A DNA stretch of 64,000 nucleotides from Terriglobia bacterium (GTDB taxonomy: Bacteria > Acidobacteriota > Terriglobia > Terriglobales > Acidobacteriaceae): contig JAIQGL010000017.1 of assembly GCA_020072585.1 (NCBI GenBank), forward strand, positions 62,001 through 126,000. The letters are read 5' to 3'. This document shows, in pieces, positions 17,021-25,901 of this stretch. Numbering within the stretch: position 1 is the first letter of the stretch; every line of letters starts with the position of its first letter. The notes below the pieces were generated by a model that worked only from the letters and a program-made list of their open reading frames with translations, did no database searches and was not told the DNA's origin. The position numbers were made by a program, and so were the translations under genes.

Positions 17021-20000
17021 TCAGTGCGTAGGCGAAGCTGCCTTTACTCTGCGCATTACACGGCGTGTTACTGCGAGCAGGTCGGCAACCTCAAAGGGTT
17101 TGACCAGGCAAAATACCTTGGTCGCATCCACAAAAGCGCGCACGCCTGGATCAGAGACGTTGGAAAGCACCAGCACCGTCCGGGGCACCATTTCTGGACG
17201 GTTCTCCTCCAGCCAATGGAAAACCTCTTCACTTGACCATGTTCCCGGGATTTTGCTGTCAAGCAATAGAACATCAAAGTCGTCATTCTTCAGGGAGTCC
17301 ACGGCTTCAGCGCCAGAGCTGACGGTGAACACCTTGAGGCCTGCGGCCGCAAGCACTTCGCGTTCAAAATCAAGCACTGCCTCTTCATCATCCACCAATA
17401 GCACGGTGCCTTCAAGCCGGGATTCGCGCCGCGCCACAATGCGGTCTCGTTCTGTCACCGGCTTCTCCCCCACGGCAATCGGCAATCGCACCTGCAATAG
17501 TGCCCCGCCGTCAGGATGGTTCTGCGCGGAGATTTCTCCTCCATGCTCCTTCACAATGCCATAGCAGATGCTCAAACCCAGGCCCGTACCTTTGCCCACA
17601 CCTTTGGTGGTGTAGAACGGATCAAAAACATGCTTCGGATCAAAAATGCCCGGGCCGGAATCATGGAAGGAAGTAATCACGTTTCCATTCTCCGTGGCGA
17701 TGCGGATGCGCAGACGCCCACCGCGCCCGCCATCCATCATGGCGTCCGCCGCATTGTTGATGATGTTGAGGTAGACCTGCTCAAGCTGGTGCGGATCAGC
17801 CACCACTGAAGGAAGCACCGGTTCAAACTCCCGCTCCACTTCAATGTTATTGACTTTCAAATCGTAGTCGCGGAGCGCGATGGTATCTTCAATTACGCTG
17901 CGCAGGTCCACGTGCACGCGCTTAGGCTTGTGCTGGCGGGCAAAGGAAAGCAGGTTCTGCACGATCCTCTGTGTGCGCTGGGCCTGCTTGCGCAGTTTGA
18001 CGATGAACTCTCCCACACGCGGTTCCAATTGTTCGCTTTCCAGCAACTGCGTGTACCCCAGGATCGCCGTCAAAGGATTGTTCAGCTCATGGGCGACACC
18101 CGATATCAACTGCCCGACCGCGGACATTTTTTCGCTCTGCAACAACTGCTCCTGAGTCCGCCGCAGGTCTTCATATGCTTGTCTGGTTTCGTTATAGAGC
18201 TGGACTTTTTCGATGGTCGTAGCAAGCTGGCGGCCCACGGCAATCATCACGCCTTGCTCTGAGCGCGTAAATTCCCGGGCAACGCGGCTGCTGGAAGCAA
18301 GCACGCCCAAAATTTTTTCCTTGCGCCAGAGCACAACCCAGAGCCAGGAGTGCAGGTTTTCAAGTTCCACTGCCCTGTGCAGCACTTCTGGCAGTCGCGG
18401 CAGGTGCTCCTGATCAATCACTTCAGCGTGGCTGGCCTTTACCGCGGCGATAAATTCCGCCGGCAGCACCACGCTTTCACTCTCCGTCGACCACGAGCTG
18501 CGGTGCCCGTAGGAAGACTTCTTGGTGAGCGTGTTCGTCTCTTCATCGAACAGATAGACCGCCGCCGTGTCAGTGGAAAACAGCTCCACCATCTGTAGCA
18601 TGATGAGTTGCAGTATTTCGTCCAGATCAAAAGACTGGTTGAATGTGACCGCGATATTGTTCAATACATAGAGCTCGCGGTTGCGCCGGCGAATCTCGTC
18701 TTCCGCGCGCTTCATTTCCGTTACATCCAGCACAACGCCCTGGTAGCGCTCGATTGTGCCATTGGGAGAGCGCGTGGCAAAGCTGCTTTCAATCACGTGA
18801 ATTTTGCGGCCGTCCTTACAGCGCAACACGATCTCAAAATTTCTGACAAAACCCAGGCGGGCAATTTCACTCAAAAATTTATTGCGGTCCTCCATGTCCA
18901 CATAGACTGACTGCGCAACGTCCAGTTTGAGAATCTCCTCTTTGCTGTCATACCCCAGCATGCGCACAAAAGCCTCATTGCAATCCAGGATATGGCCTTG
19001 CGGATTGGAGACAAAAACGCCTTCATGCATGTGATTGAAGAGTGATGTAAACCGCTCCTCCGCCGCTTTGGATTCCGTGATGTCCTTGATGACGTGGACC
19101 GTGCCTACCCGTGTGTGGTCCTCACCCGTGTAGGCCGAGGTAGAAACCACGGAGTACCCGCCAAAGCATGGATCTTCCTCGCCGCCGCATTCCAGGTGCG
19201 CGCAATAAGGGCAGCCCTTCCAGTTCGTAATGGCCCCCGGCAGGACTTCCTCGCACAGATGCTGCAGCACATCTTCGCGCGAGCGTTGCAACCGGCCCAG
19301 CAATACGCTATTGGCCCGCAGGATGCGGAATTCCAAATCATGGACCAGAATGTAATCCGGGATGGAATCAAAGGTGCTCGCCCACTCATTGCGTGAGTGC
19401 ACCAGTTGCTGCAACAGCTTGCGGTTTTCCTCCGCGAGCCCAAGTTGTTTGGCTGCGGCCTTCAGGAACTCTTTCTCCCGCATGGTATAGGCGCGAAAAC
19501 CGGGCATGCCCAGAACAAACATCCCCACGCGAGAATGCTTGCCTTCCACCGGCACCAGCAAAAAGTGATGGATCCCCTCGCTGATGAGCGCCTCGCGGAC
19601 TTCCGGCGATGATTCCTTCGTCTGCACGATGTAAATCTCTCCCTCGCGCAGTGCAAAGCCGCTTATGCTTCGTGACGTCTCTATCGTCGCCACCGTGTCA
19701 ATAAAAGCTTGTGACAGCCCGCGGTGGCCCGCCATCACGAGGCTTTCGCCTCGCAGAATCCTGAACCATGACGCTTTTGCCCGGGTAATCTTCCTGAGCT
19801 CTTCCAGGATCATCGCCACCGTGAATTCAAATTCGCGTGAATCAGAGATTTGATGTGTGATCGTGTTCAACGTATCCAGGCGCTGCACCTGGACCCTGGA
19901 ATCGTCCAGCACGATGGTCATAATGCCGATGCCCAAAAGCAGATCGACCAGAATATCGGTGCCCACCACGTAGTGTGCGCTCCCGACCGTATCCAGGTGG

Positions 20001-20479
20001 AGTACCAGCAACATCGCCGCCAGCAGCCAGCGTCCCACGCTCACCCTGCCCCATGCAAAGCGAACAAGCTGCGCTGACGCCACAATGCTCACCGACCAGC
20101 AAAGGATCAAAGCCAGATAGTGCATGGCCGCATACGGCCGCCACAGGGAATAGGCCATCTCAAGAGGCAATGCCACGCACAGGGCCAGGAGTGACGGCCA
20201 CAGTAATTTGCGTTGTGAAACGTAAAAGAAAACGGCGGTTGCAAATAGTCCCACCGCCAAAACATAGGAACCGTAAGCCAGGGAGGTCCACAGAGGCGTA
20301 GGGGTGCGGCCTGAGCTCAGGGCCAGAAAGACCTTAGAGAGGGTAAACATGCTCCAGCCGGCAATCCATGGAACCAGATACTTCTCACGGAAGTTGGCGT
20401 ACAACAGCACAGCGCCCGCCAACAGGATCAGCAGAGTCGACATTTCAGCCAGGAATGCTGATTGGAGGGTGAAGTCCAT
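17021..20479 (-). CDS. Membrane-bound hybrid sensor histidine kinase (GAF-PAS-PAS-GAF-HisKA-HATPase-REC)
   Basis: 1152 residues. Order: about six TM helices (1-200), a GAF-like domain (about 205-345), PAS 1 (about 360-465) with a cysteine-rich loop (GCPYCAHLECGGEEDPC), PAS 2 (about 470-590), a second GAF (about 600-755), HisKA with phospho-acceptor His in HELNNPLTAILGY near residue 795, HATPase with N-box NIINNAADAM and G-boxes DSGPGI and GKGTGLGLSI, and a C-terminal receiver with phospho-acceptor Asp in VLLLDSKIPG. ATG 20479 is used rather than the TTG six bases upstream. It is transcribed divergently from a REC-HD-GYP gene, its likely partner. The cysteine-rich PAS could sense redox state or a metal; that is inference. 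Confidence 0.92.
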   Translation of the reverse strand: MDFTLQSAFLAEMSTLLILLAGAVLLYANFREKYLVPWIAGWSMFTLSKVFLALSSGRTPTPLWTSLAYGSYVLAVGLFATAVFFYVSQRKLLWPSLLALCVALPLEMAYSLWRPYAAMHYLALILCWSVSIVASAQLVRFAWGRVSVGRWLLAAMLLVLHLDTVGSAHYVVGTDILVDLLLGIGIMTIVLDDSRVQVQRLDTLNTITHQISDSREFEFTVAMILEELRKITRAKASWFRILRGESLVMAGHRGLSQAFIDTVATIETSRSISGFALREGEIYIVQTKESSPEVREALISEGIHHFLLVPVEGKHSRVGMFVLGMPGFRAYTMREKEFLKAAAKQLGLAEENRKLLQQLVHSRNEWASTFDSIPDYILVHDLEFRILRANSVLLGRLQRSREDVLQHLCEEVLPGAITNWKGCPYCAHLECGGEEDPCFGGYSVVSTSAYTGEDHTRVGTVHVIKDITESKAAEERFTSLFNHMHEGVFVSNPQGHILDCNEAFVRMLGYDSKEEILKLDVAQSVYVDMEDRNKFLSEIARLGFVRNFEIVLRCKDGRKIHVIESSFATRSPNGTIERYQGVVLDVTEMKRAEDEIRRRNRELYVLNNIAVTFNQSFDLDEILQLIMLQMVELFSTDTAAVYLFDEETNTLTKKSSYGHRSSWSTESESVVLPAEFIAAVKASHAEVIDQEHLPRLPEVLHRAVELENLHSWLWVVLWRKEKILGVLASSSRVAREFTRSEQGVMIAVGRQLATTIEKVQLYNETRQAYEDLRRTQEQLLQSEKMSAVGQLISGVAHELNNPLTAILGYTQLLESEQLEPRVGEFIVKLRKQAQRTQRIVQNLLSFARQHKPKRVHVDLRSVIEDTIALRDYDLKVNNIEVEREFEPVLPSVVADPHQLEQVYLNIINNAADAMMDGGRGGRLRIRIATENGNVITSFHDSGPGIFDPKHVFDPFYTTKGVGKGTGLGLSICYGIVKEHGGEISAQNHPDGGALLQVRLPIAVGEKPVTERDRIVARRESRLEGTVLLVDDEEAVLDFEREVLAAAGLKVFTVSSGAEAVDSLKNDDFDVLLLDSKIPGTWSSEEVFHWLEENRPEMVPRTVLVLSNVSDPGVRAFVDATKVFCLVKPFEVADLLAVTRRVMRRVKAASPTH

Positions 20480-20628
20480 GGTCAATTCAAAAGGATTTCT
20501 TGGTCGAAGTAGGGGTATTCCCTGTATATCACGAATTTCTTGTTTTCGAGCCTTTTTTAGTACCTGTACCGTTGTATTTTAAGGAACTCTGGGTTACATT
20601 AGGGCTCCCCCCAAGGTAAACTTTCCCA

Positions 20629-21744
20629 ATGGCCACAGAGCGCATTCTTGTTGTTGATGACGAAGAGCCGATTCGAGAGATTATTTCGTCTATGCTGAGC
20701 GCCGCGGGGTATAAGACCCGTCAGGCCGCTTCCGGCATGGAGGCGCTGGCCATACTTAACTCCACGGGCGAATTTGAGCTTATGCTGTCTGACCTCATGA
20801 TGGCTGAGCTCGATGGCATCGCCCTGCTTGAGCGTTCCAAGGAAAAATACCCTGACATGCCGGTCATCATGGTCACCGCTGTCCATGACATTTCCGTCGC
20901 TCTGGCGGCCATCCGTAATGGCGCTTATGACTACCTGCTGAAGCCCTTCGAACGCGAGCAGCTTCTCGCCATGGTTCGCCGGGCCCTGGAGCATCGCCGG
21001 TTGAAGCTGGAAAACCGGGCCTACCAGTCAAACCTTGAGTCCCTGGTTGCAGCTCGTACGGAACAGCTCCGTCAGGCCATGACTGATCTGGAGCGCTCGT
21101 ATGACATTACGCTGGAAGCGCTCGGTGACGCTCTGGACTTGAAGGATGCCGAGACGGAAGGCCACTCCAAGCGGGTCACCGCATTTACCATTGCGATTGC
21201 CCGCGCCATGGGGCTCTCCGGCGAGAAAATCCGTGTGATTGCCCGCGGCGCGTTTCTGCACGACATTGGCAAAATGGCCATTCCAGACGCCATTCTGCGA
21301 AAACCGGGCGCTTTGACCGAGGCTGAAACTGAAATCATGCGCGAGCACTGCTTCCGCGGTTACCAGATGCTCAAGAAAATTCCGTTTCTCGCTGAAGCTG
21401 CGGAAATCGTTTATGCACACCAGGAGCGTTACGATGGCACCGGTTACCCGCGCGGGCTGAGCGGCCACGATATTCCCCTGGGTGCGCGCATCTTCTCCAT
21501 TGCTGACACGCTTGATGCTATTACGTCAGACCGTCCTTATCGCGCGGCGCAGACAATCCAGGTAGCGCGTGAAGAAATAGAACGCTTCTCCGGCCGTCAG
21601 TTTGATCCTGAGGCAGTCCGCGTTTTTCTGGAAATGCCGGACACCATATGGGAAGACCTGCGCAAAGAGATCAACTCTCAGATCGACCACTTCACCTATC
21701 CCGTCAAGCCTGTCTCTGTTCTAGCCACTACACGCTCAACGTAG
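20629..21744 (+). CDS. Response regulator with HD-GYP domain (c-di-GMP phosphodiesterase type)
   Basis: 371 residues. A receiver domain (1-120; ILVVDDEEP acidic pair, phospho-acceptor Asp in LMLSDLMM, Lys in LLKPFE), a coiled-coil linker (about 125-165) and an HD-GYP domain (about 165-345). Key residues are present: EGHSKRV, FLHDIGKMAIPDAIL, the downstream HQERYDGTGYP motif and IADTLDAITSDRPYR. Intact HD and GYP residues predict hydrolysis of cyclic di-GMP, controlled by phosphorylation. It is divergent from the hybrid kinase over about 150 bases; the two probably form a two-component pathway linking sensing to motility or biofilm state. Confidence 0.93.
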   Translation: MATERILVVDDEEPIREIISSMLSAAGYKTRQAASGMEALAILNSTGEFELMLSDLMMAELDGIALLERSKEKYPDMPVIMVTAVHDISVALAAIRNGAYDYLLKPFEREQLLAMVRRALEHRRLKLENRAYQSNLESLVAARTEQLRQAMTDLERSYDITLEALGDALDLKDAETEGHSKRVTAFTIAIARAMGLSGEKIRVIARGAFLHDIGKMAIPDAILRKPGALTEAETEIMREHCFRGYQMLKKIPFLAEAAEIVYAHQERYDGTGYPRGLSGHDIPLGARIFSIADTLDAITSDRPYRAAQTIQVAREEIERFSGRQFDPEAVRVFLEMPDTIWEDLRKEINSQIDHFTYPVKPVSVLATTRST

Positions 21745-21829
21745 CGGTCATTTCTTTCGTACACTTGCCTGAGCTGTAATTTTCGCGCAAAGACACTAGA
21801 ATCTATTTTTGGCATAGGAAAGGCTATCT

Positions 21830-22111
21830 ATGGCTGTGCTCACGGATTCAGAAATTCAGGAGGCTCTTGCGTCTCTGGGCGGGTGGCAGCGCAACGGAAT
21901 CGCCATTCAGCGTATCTTCCGTTTTCCTGACTTCAAGGCGGCAATGCAGTTTGTAAACAAGGTGGCGGATGCGGCCGAGAAGGCCAATCATCATCCGGAC
22001 ATCGATATCCGCTATAACACAATCACCATGGCGCTGGTGTCCCATGATTCAGGGGGCGTGACCCAGCGAGACGTGCGCATGGCAGGGACCATCAACAAAA
22101 TCGCGGATTAA
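21830..22111 (+). CDS. phhB: Pterin-4a-carbinolamine dehydratase
   Basis: 93 residues, the full length of the PCD/DCoH family. The signature KANHHPDIDIRYNTI holds the catalytic His pair, and L..W.........I.R.F.F.DF..A..FV matches the family start. The enzyme dehydrates 4a-hydroxytetrahydropterin, recycling the cofactor of aromatic amino-acid hydroxylases; no hydroxylase gene is adjacent here, and stand-alone copies are common. Its stop overlaps by 4 bases the stop of the convergent small membrane-protein gene. Confidence 0.92.
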   Translation: MAVLTDSEIQEALASLGGWQRNGIAIQRIFRFPDFKAAMQFVNKVADAAEKANHHPDIDIRYNTITMALVSHDSGGVTQRDVRMAGTINKIAD

Positions 22112-22332
22112 CCCGCCTGCGGCTCTTCCAGGGCCTCAGACAGGCGGTCCAGGCTCTGCTGGATCGTTTGCAGTTGTTCTTCACAAAACTGGTTGAACTC
22201 TCCGAGCGGATCGCCATGCTCCGCCAGATCATCAAAAAAATGGCGCACTCGGTCGCGGCCGCGTTCGCTGGCAAACACCAGCGCCAGGCCAGTCAGTCCA
22301 AGAACGGTAGCGGGTAAAAACCAGTTCCTCAT
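22108..22332 (-). CDS. Small membrane-anchored protein, unknown
   Basis: 74 residues: MRNWFLPATVLGLTGLALVF is a single N-terminal TM segment followed by a charged helical tail (DRVRHFFDDLAEHGD, then EEQLQTIQQSLDRLSEALEE). The layout resembles YtxH-like envelope proteins, but no motif proves that. ATG 22332 is chosen because AAGGGAA precedes it and the hydrophobic segment starts right after; an upstream in-frame start at 22374 would add 14 residues. Confidence 0.6.
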   Translation of the reverse strand: MRNWFLPATVLGLTGLALVFASERGRDRVRHFFDDLAEHGDPLGEFNQFCEEQLQTIQQSLDRLSEALEEPQAG

Positions 22333-22562
22333 GTCAAGTTCCCTTTCAGGGGGAATCGGCATTTCTACTCTCAAATATGATGCTTCAAAACCGCCTCGAA
22401 TTGAACCTTTGGACAGTTACTTTGGTAATGTCCTGATTCCTGGGTTACGACAAAACGATACGGGTAAACTGCACAAAAAAATCGCCGCCCTGAAGCAGCG
22501 TTTCTGAATGGTCAACGCATCTCACCCGCCAAGCATTTCTAAAATCTCATGAGGTGAACGCC

Positions 22563-23321
22563 ATGAAGGCAAAGTGGGCAGCCTCCGTTTATGCCGCCGT
22601 GTTGATGTTGGCTCTGGGTGCAATGGCCCAGGAAAACGGAAATTCAAACGATCCCGTCCTTAAAACGCGTCCGAACGACAGAAATAATCCGCTACCTCAG
22701 CCAGGGCCTGCGGGCTATCCAGGACAGAGCAATTCCTCTCCGGGTTATGGCGCTTCTCCCATCGTGTCTCCCAACGCCATTCCTGACGGCTCCCGCTTCA
22801 TCGTCAAGCTGAAAGATACGCTTGACACCAGGAAGATGGAGGAAAACAAGCATTTCAAGGCCGAGCTTCGTGAAGATCTGACCACTCCGAGCGGGTTGAT
22901 CATTCCCAAAGGACGCACCATCAAAGGCCACGTAGCCCGGTTCGAACATGGCTATACCGGCTCCAAAATTCAACTGGCGCTGGATGAGATCGAAACCCGC
23001 AAAGGATGGGTTCCGCTGATTGGGACCGTCACTGGCGTTCCCGGAGATCCCTCCATCAAGGCTTCCGGCGAAGAGGGCGAGATCTACCGCAAAGGTCCGG
23101 ACAAGAAGAAAGTAATCACCAACGCAGCCATAGGAGCTGCTGTTGGCGCGGTTTCCGGATCAGTGCTGGCCGGTGGCAAAGGCGCCGCGATTGGAGCTGC
23201 GGCGGGAGCAGGCCTGGGAACAGGAACCAGCTTCCTTTTCAAAGGTGGAGATATGAAACTGGACAAAGGGACGCAGCTGGAGGTCCGTTTGGAGCGCGAT
23301 TTGGTAGTGCCGACCCGCTAA
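22563..23321 (+). CDS. Exported glycine-zipper protein, unknown function
   Basis: 252 residues: signal peptide (AAVLMLALGAMAQ), a Pro/Gly/Asn-rich linker, a beta-rich domain (about 75-165; 'IPDGSRFIVKLKDTLDT...LIIPKGRTIKGHV', similar in style to the periplasmic domain of TrbI/VirB10-like proteins), then a glycine-zipper segment (AAIGAAVGAVSGSVLAGGKG) that could insert in or lie along a membrane, and a final strand with KGTQLEVRLERDL. ATG 22563 follows GAGGTGA at good spacing. A terminator hairpin lies shortly after the stop. Not part of a conjugation cluster here, so a TrbI role is unlikely. Confidence 0.7.
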   Translation: MKAKWAASVYAAVLMLALGAMAQENGNSNDPVLKTRPNDRNNPLPQPGPAGYPGQSNSSPGYGASPIVSPNAIPDGSRFIVKLKDTLDTRKMEENKHFKAELREDLTTPSGLIIPKGRTIKGHVARFEHGYTGSKIQLALDEIETRKGWVPLIGTVTGVPGDPSIKASGEEGEIYRKGPDKKKVITNAAIGAAVGAVSGSVLAGGKGAAIGAAAGAGLGTGTSFLFKGGDMKLDKGTQLEVRLERDLVVPTR

Positions 23322-23347
23322 ATCACTAAAGATGTTCGGTTCACGCT

Positions 23348-23379
23348 GGGCCACAAGGGCGGCCAGCCTTTTGTGGCCC
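23348..23379 (+). terminator. Hairpin after the glycine-zipper gene
   Basis: Arms GGGCCACAA/TTGTGGCCC (9 bp, perfect) around a 14-base loop, 26 bases after the stop. No strong T-tract follows, so the hairpin is clear but termination is less certain. Confidence 0.6.
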
Positions 23380-23523
23380 TTCGTGCGTCGTCCCAAAATG
23401 ACATTTCCAAAGTGTGTGTTTCTGCAAGAGTTAGGTCTTTAATAAAAGACAGGCCTCTGCAAAGTTTGCTTAAGTTTTCAAGTGGCAGCGAGCCTTTACT
23501 GCAAAAACTGTGTCTAAGATTTT

Positions 23524-23688
23524 ATGGCACACCGCTTGCCGCATCGTCGTTCTGATACCGCCGGCCAAAACTTTGGCATTTTCATGCTCGCTGTAGTGCT
23601 TCTTCTGATCTTGCTGATGTGGTATTTCAAGAATCACCAGAGTTCTCAGCTGCCGCAACGGCTGCCGGGCATCCTGTCTTCGGTTTGA
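23524..23688 (+). CDS. Putative 54-residue single-TM protein
   Basis: Short frame with a basic N-terminus ([17 protein letters not shown]), one strong TM helix ([17 protein letters not shown]) and a polar tail ([19 protein letters not shown]). The membrane-protein layout with positive residues on one side argues for coding. No convincing ribosome-binding site is visible, and no family is recognised. It sits alone between the terminator at 23348 and the S10 peptidase gene. Confidence 0.45.
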   Translation: MAHRLPHRRSDTAGQNFGIFMLAVVLLLILLMWYFKNHQSSQLPQRLPGILSSV

Positions 23689-23780
23689 TTTGCCCTTTTT
23701 TTTTCACCCAGCTACACTCACTTGTTTTCCTGATTCACGTCTAAAAACATTCTCGTCTAATTCCTGGGTGGAGTTTCACC

Positions 23781-25364
23781 ATGATGCTGCGTCGCGCCTC
23801 GTCTGTCTTGATTGCTGCCGTATTCCTCTTTTCCCTTTGCGCTATGGGCCAGCAAAGAAACCGTGGCGACCGGCCACCAGCCCCGGCTCCTGCCGCCAGC
23901 CCCACAGAACAAGCGGCCAAGCCCGGCGCCCCAGCCGAGCCAAAGAAAGAGCAGCCTGAACAACCGCCCATCGTCACGCATCATGAAATCCATGCAGGCG
24001 GTAAGACGTTACGTTACACGGCAACCACCGGCATGATGCCGCTTAAGAACAATGACACGGGCGACGTCGAAGCCCATATTTTCTATATCGCGTATACCCT
24101 TGACGGCCAGACCGCCGAGCATCGGCCACTCACTTTCTCTTTCAACGGCGGTCCTGGATCGGCTTCAGTATGGCTGCATATGGGCGCGATCGGTCCCAAA
24201 CGCGTGCGCATGCAGCCGGATGGCATGATGCCTCCGCCTCCGTATCAGCTTGTCGACAATGAATACACCTGGCTGGACCAGACGGACTTGGTTTTTATCG
24301 ATCCTGTAGGCACAGGCTACAGCCGCGCCGTCAAACGCGACCAGACCAGAAAGTTTCTTGGCCTTCGCGGTGATATTGAATCTGTTGGAGAGTTCATCCG
24401 CCTTTATCTCGGACGCTCTGAACGCTGGGCTTCGCCGCTCTTCATGGTAGGAGAAAGCTACGGCACAACGCGTGCCGCCGGCCTCTCCGGTTATCTGGTG
24501 GAGCATGGCATTGCATTCAATGGGATCATGCTGATCTCCAGCATTCTGAACTTTCAAACGACAGACGGTTCTCCAGGCAACGATCTTCCATTCGTGCTCT
24601 TTCTGCCTACCTATTCCTGCGCCGCGTGGTATCACAAGAAACTCGGCCCTGAGTTCCAGCAGAATTTTGACAAACTGCGCTCTGAAGTCGAGCAATGGGC
24701 CGCTGGCCCCTACGCTGACGCGCTGGCCAAGGGTGACCGCTTGACTCCGCAAGAGCGCCAGGACGTGATCGACCATCTGGCGCGATACACCGGTCTAAGC
24801 AAAACCTATATCGACCAAAGCAATCTGCGCATTGAAGAATCGCACTTCACCAAGGAGCTGCTGCGCGATAAACGGGAGACGATTGGCCGGCTCGATAGCC
24901 GCTTTACCGGGACTTCACGCTCTGCCATTGATGAAACCGCCAGCTTTGATCCCAGCATGACCGCGATTCGTCCGCCCTACACTGCCATGTTCAATCAATA
25001 TGTGCGCACCGAACTGGGTTACAAATCAGATCTCGAATACTACATTCTGGGCGGCGGATTCCGCTATGATGAGTGGGACTGGGGCATCTTCCGTGGCGGC
25101 TTTCCGGATACCGCACAATCGCTGAAAGACGCTTTCGACAAAAATCCGTTCATGAAACTTTTTGTTGGATCAGGATATTACGACCTTGCTACGCCCTATT
25201 TCGCTACGCAATACACTCTGAATCACATGGCGCTCAATAGCGCCCAGCATTCTCGCGTGAGCCTGGGTTACTACGGCGCCGGTCACATGATGTATATCCA
25301 GGATTCGTCTCTGGGCGAGTTAAAGAAGGACATTGGGGCGTTCATGACAAACGCGCTCAAATAA
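23781..25364 (+). CDS. Secreted serine carboxypeptidase, family S10
   Basis: 527 residues. Signal peptide (RRASSVLIAAVFLFSLCAMGQ), a Pro/Ala-rich linker to about residue 65, then an alpha/beta-hydrolase of the carboxypeptidase Y family. Seen: FNGGPGSAS (oxyanion region), catalytic Ser in GESYGT near 224, Asp in GSGYYDLATP near 467 and His in YYGAGHMMY near 501. It removes C-terminal residues from peptides outside the cytoplasm. Two ATG codons in tandem make the start 23781 or 23784. Neighbouring M24, M20 and later M16/M19 peptidases point to a peptide-scavenging lifestyle. Confidence 0.92.
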   Translation: MMLRRASSVLIAAVFLFSLCAMGQQRNRGDRPPAPAPAASPTEQAAKPGAPAEPKKEQPEQPPIVTHHEIHAGGKTLRYTATTGMMPLKNNDTGDVEAHIFYIAYTLDGQTAEHRPLTFSFNGGPGSASVWLHMGAIGPKRVRMQPDGMMPPPPYQLVDNEYTWLDQTDLVFIDPVGTGYSRAVKRDQTRKFLGLRGDIESVGEFIRLYLGRSERWASPLFMVGESYGTTRAAGLSGYLVEHGIAFNGIMLISSILNFQTTDGSPGNDLPFVLFLPTYSCAAWYHKKLGPEFQQNFDKLRSEVEQWAAGPYADALAKGDRLTPQERQDVIDHLARYTGLSKTYIDQSNLRIEESHFTKELLRDKRETIGRLDSRFTGTSRSAIDETASFDPSMTAIRPPYTAMFNQYVRTELGYKSDLEYYILGGGFRYDEWDWGIFRGGFPDTAQSLKDAFDKNPFMKLFVGSGYYDLATPYFATQYTLNHMALNSAQHSRVSLGYYGAGHMMYIQDSSLGELKKDIGAFMTNALK

Positions 25365-25478
25365 TCGCTCGGGTCGCCGAGATCGCACGACAGCGCGCGT
25401 CATCAGGAGTATTACGTCAATTTGACCTATCTTGTGAAGGAGCATGAGACGGTATTAGCGCTCCAAACTGGACGAAAG

Positions 25479-25901
25479 ATGAGTGTCGACAAGCATCATC
25501 AGTTAAGAACAAGAGCAAAAGCATTCGCTCTGCGCGTGATTCGTATGTCCCAAGCCCTTCCGCGAACCCGTGAGGCGAACGTCATCAGTCAGCAGATATT
25601 GCGATCTGCAATGGGAATGGCTGCAAATTACCGTGCGGCCGGAAGATCTCGATCTAAAGCTGAATTTGTTGCGAAGATTGGCGTAGTTATTGAAGAAGCC
25701 GATGAAACTGTCTTCTGGCTGGAAATGCTGACCGATAGCGGTCTTGTCAAACCTGCAAAGCTCGAGAGCCTTCAAGCGGAAGCAAATGAACTACTTGCAA
25801 TCTTCGCCGCATCACGCAGAACGGCAAGAGATCAATCGCAGGGACCGCCCCGGATGGCGCGCGATGTCGGCGATGACGCGCGATCACGGCGATCTAACTA
25901 A
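25479..25901 (+). CDS. Four-helix-bundle protein (S23/IVP-like)
   Basis: 140 residues of the four-helix-bundle family first seen as proteins encoded in 23S rRNA intervening sequences, but widespread as stand-alone genes. Diagnostic: LRTRAKAFALRVIRM, LPRT....VISQQILRSAMGMAANYRAA and FVAKIGVVIEEADETVFWLE. Probably RNA- or nucleoprotein-associated; function unproven. ATG 25479 is chosen because the family starts just before 'H.L..R'; a TTG at 25422 is less likely. The C-terminal 25 residues (PPRMARDVGDDARSRRSN) look like read-through of non-conserved DNA. Its end overlaps the end of the convergent M24 gene by 4 bases. Confidence 0.8.
   Translation: MSVDKHHQLRTRAKAFALRVIRMSQALPRTREANVISQQILRSAMGMAANYRAAGRSRSKAEFVAKIGVVIEEADETVFWLEMLTDSGLVKPAKLESLQAEANELLAIFAASRRTARDQSQGPPRMARDVGDDARSRRSN

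Noticed and set aside
22563-23321. Conjugation protein TrbI/VirB10
   Set aside because: Only a loose resemblance of the beta domain; no other conjugation gene is near and a glycine zipper is common in other envelope proteins.
25479-25901. Intervening sequence within a 23S rRNA gene
   Set aside because: The four-helix-bundle gene has no rRNA sequence on either side; it is stand-alone.
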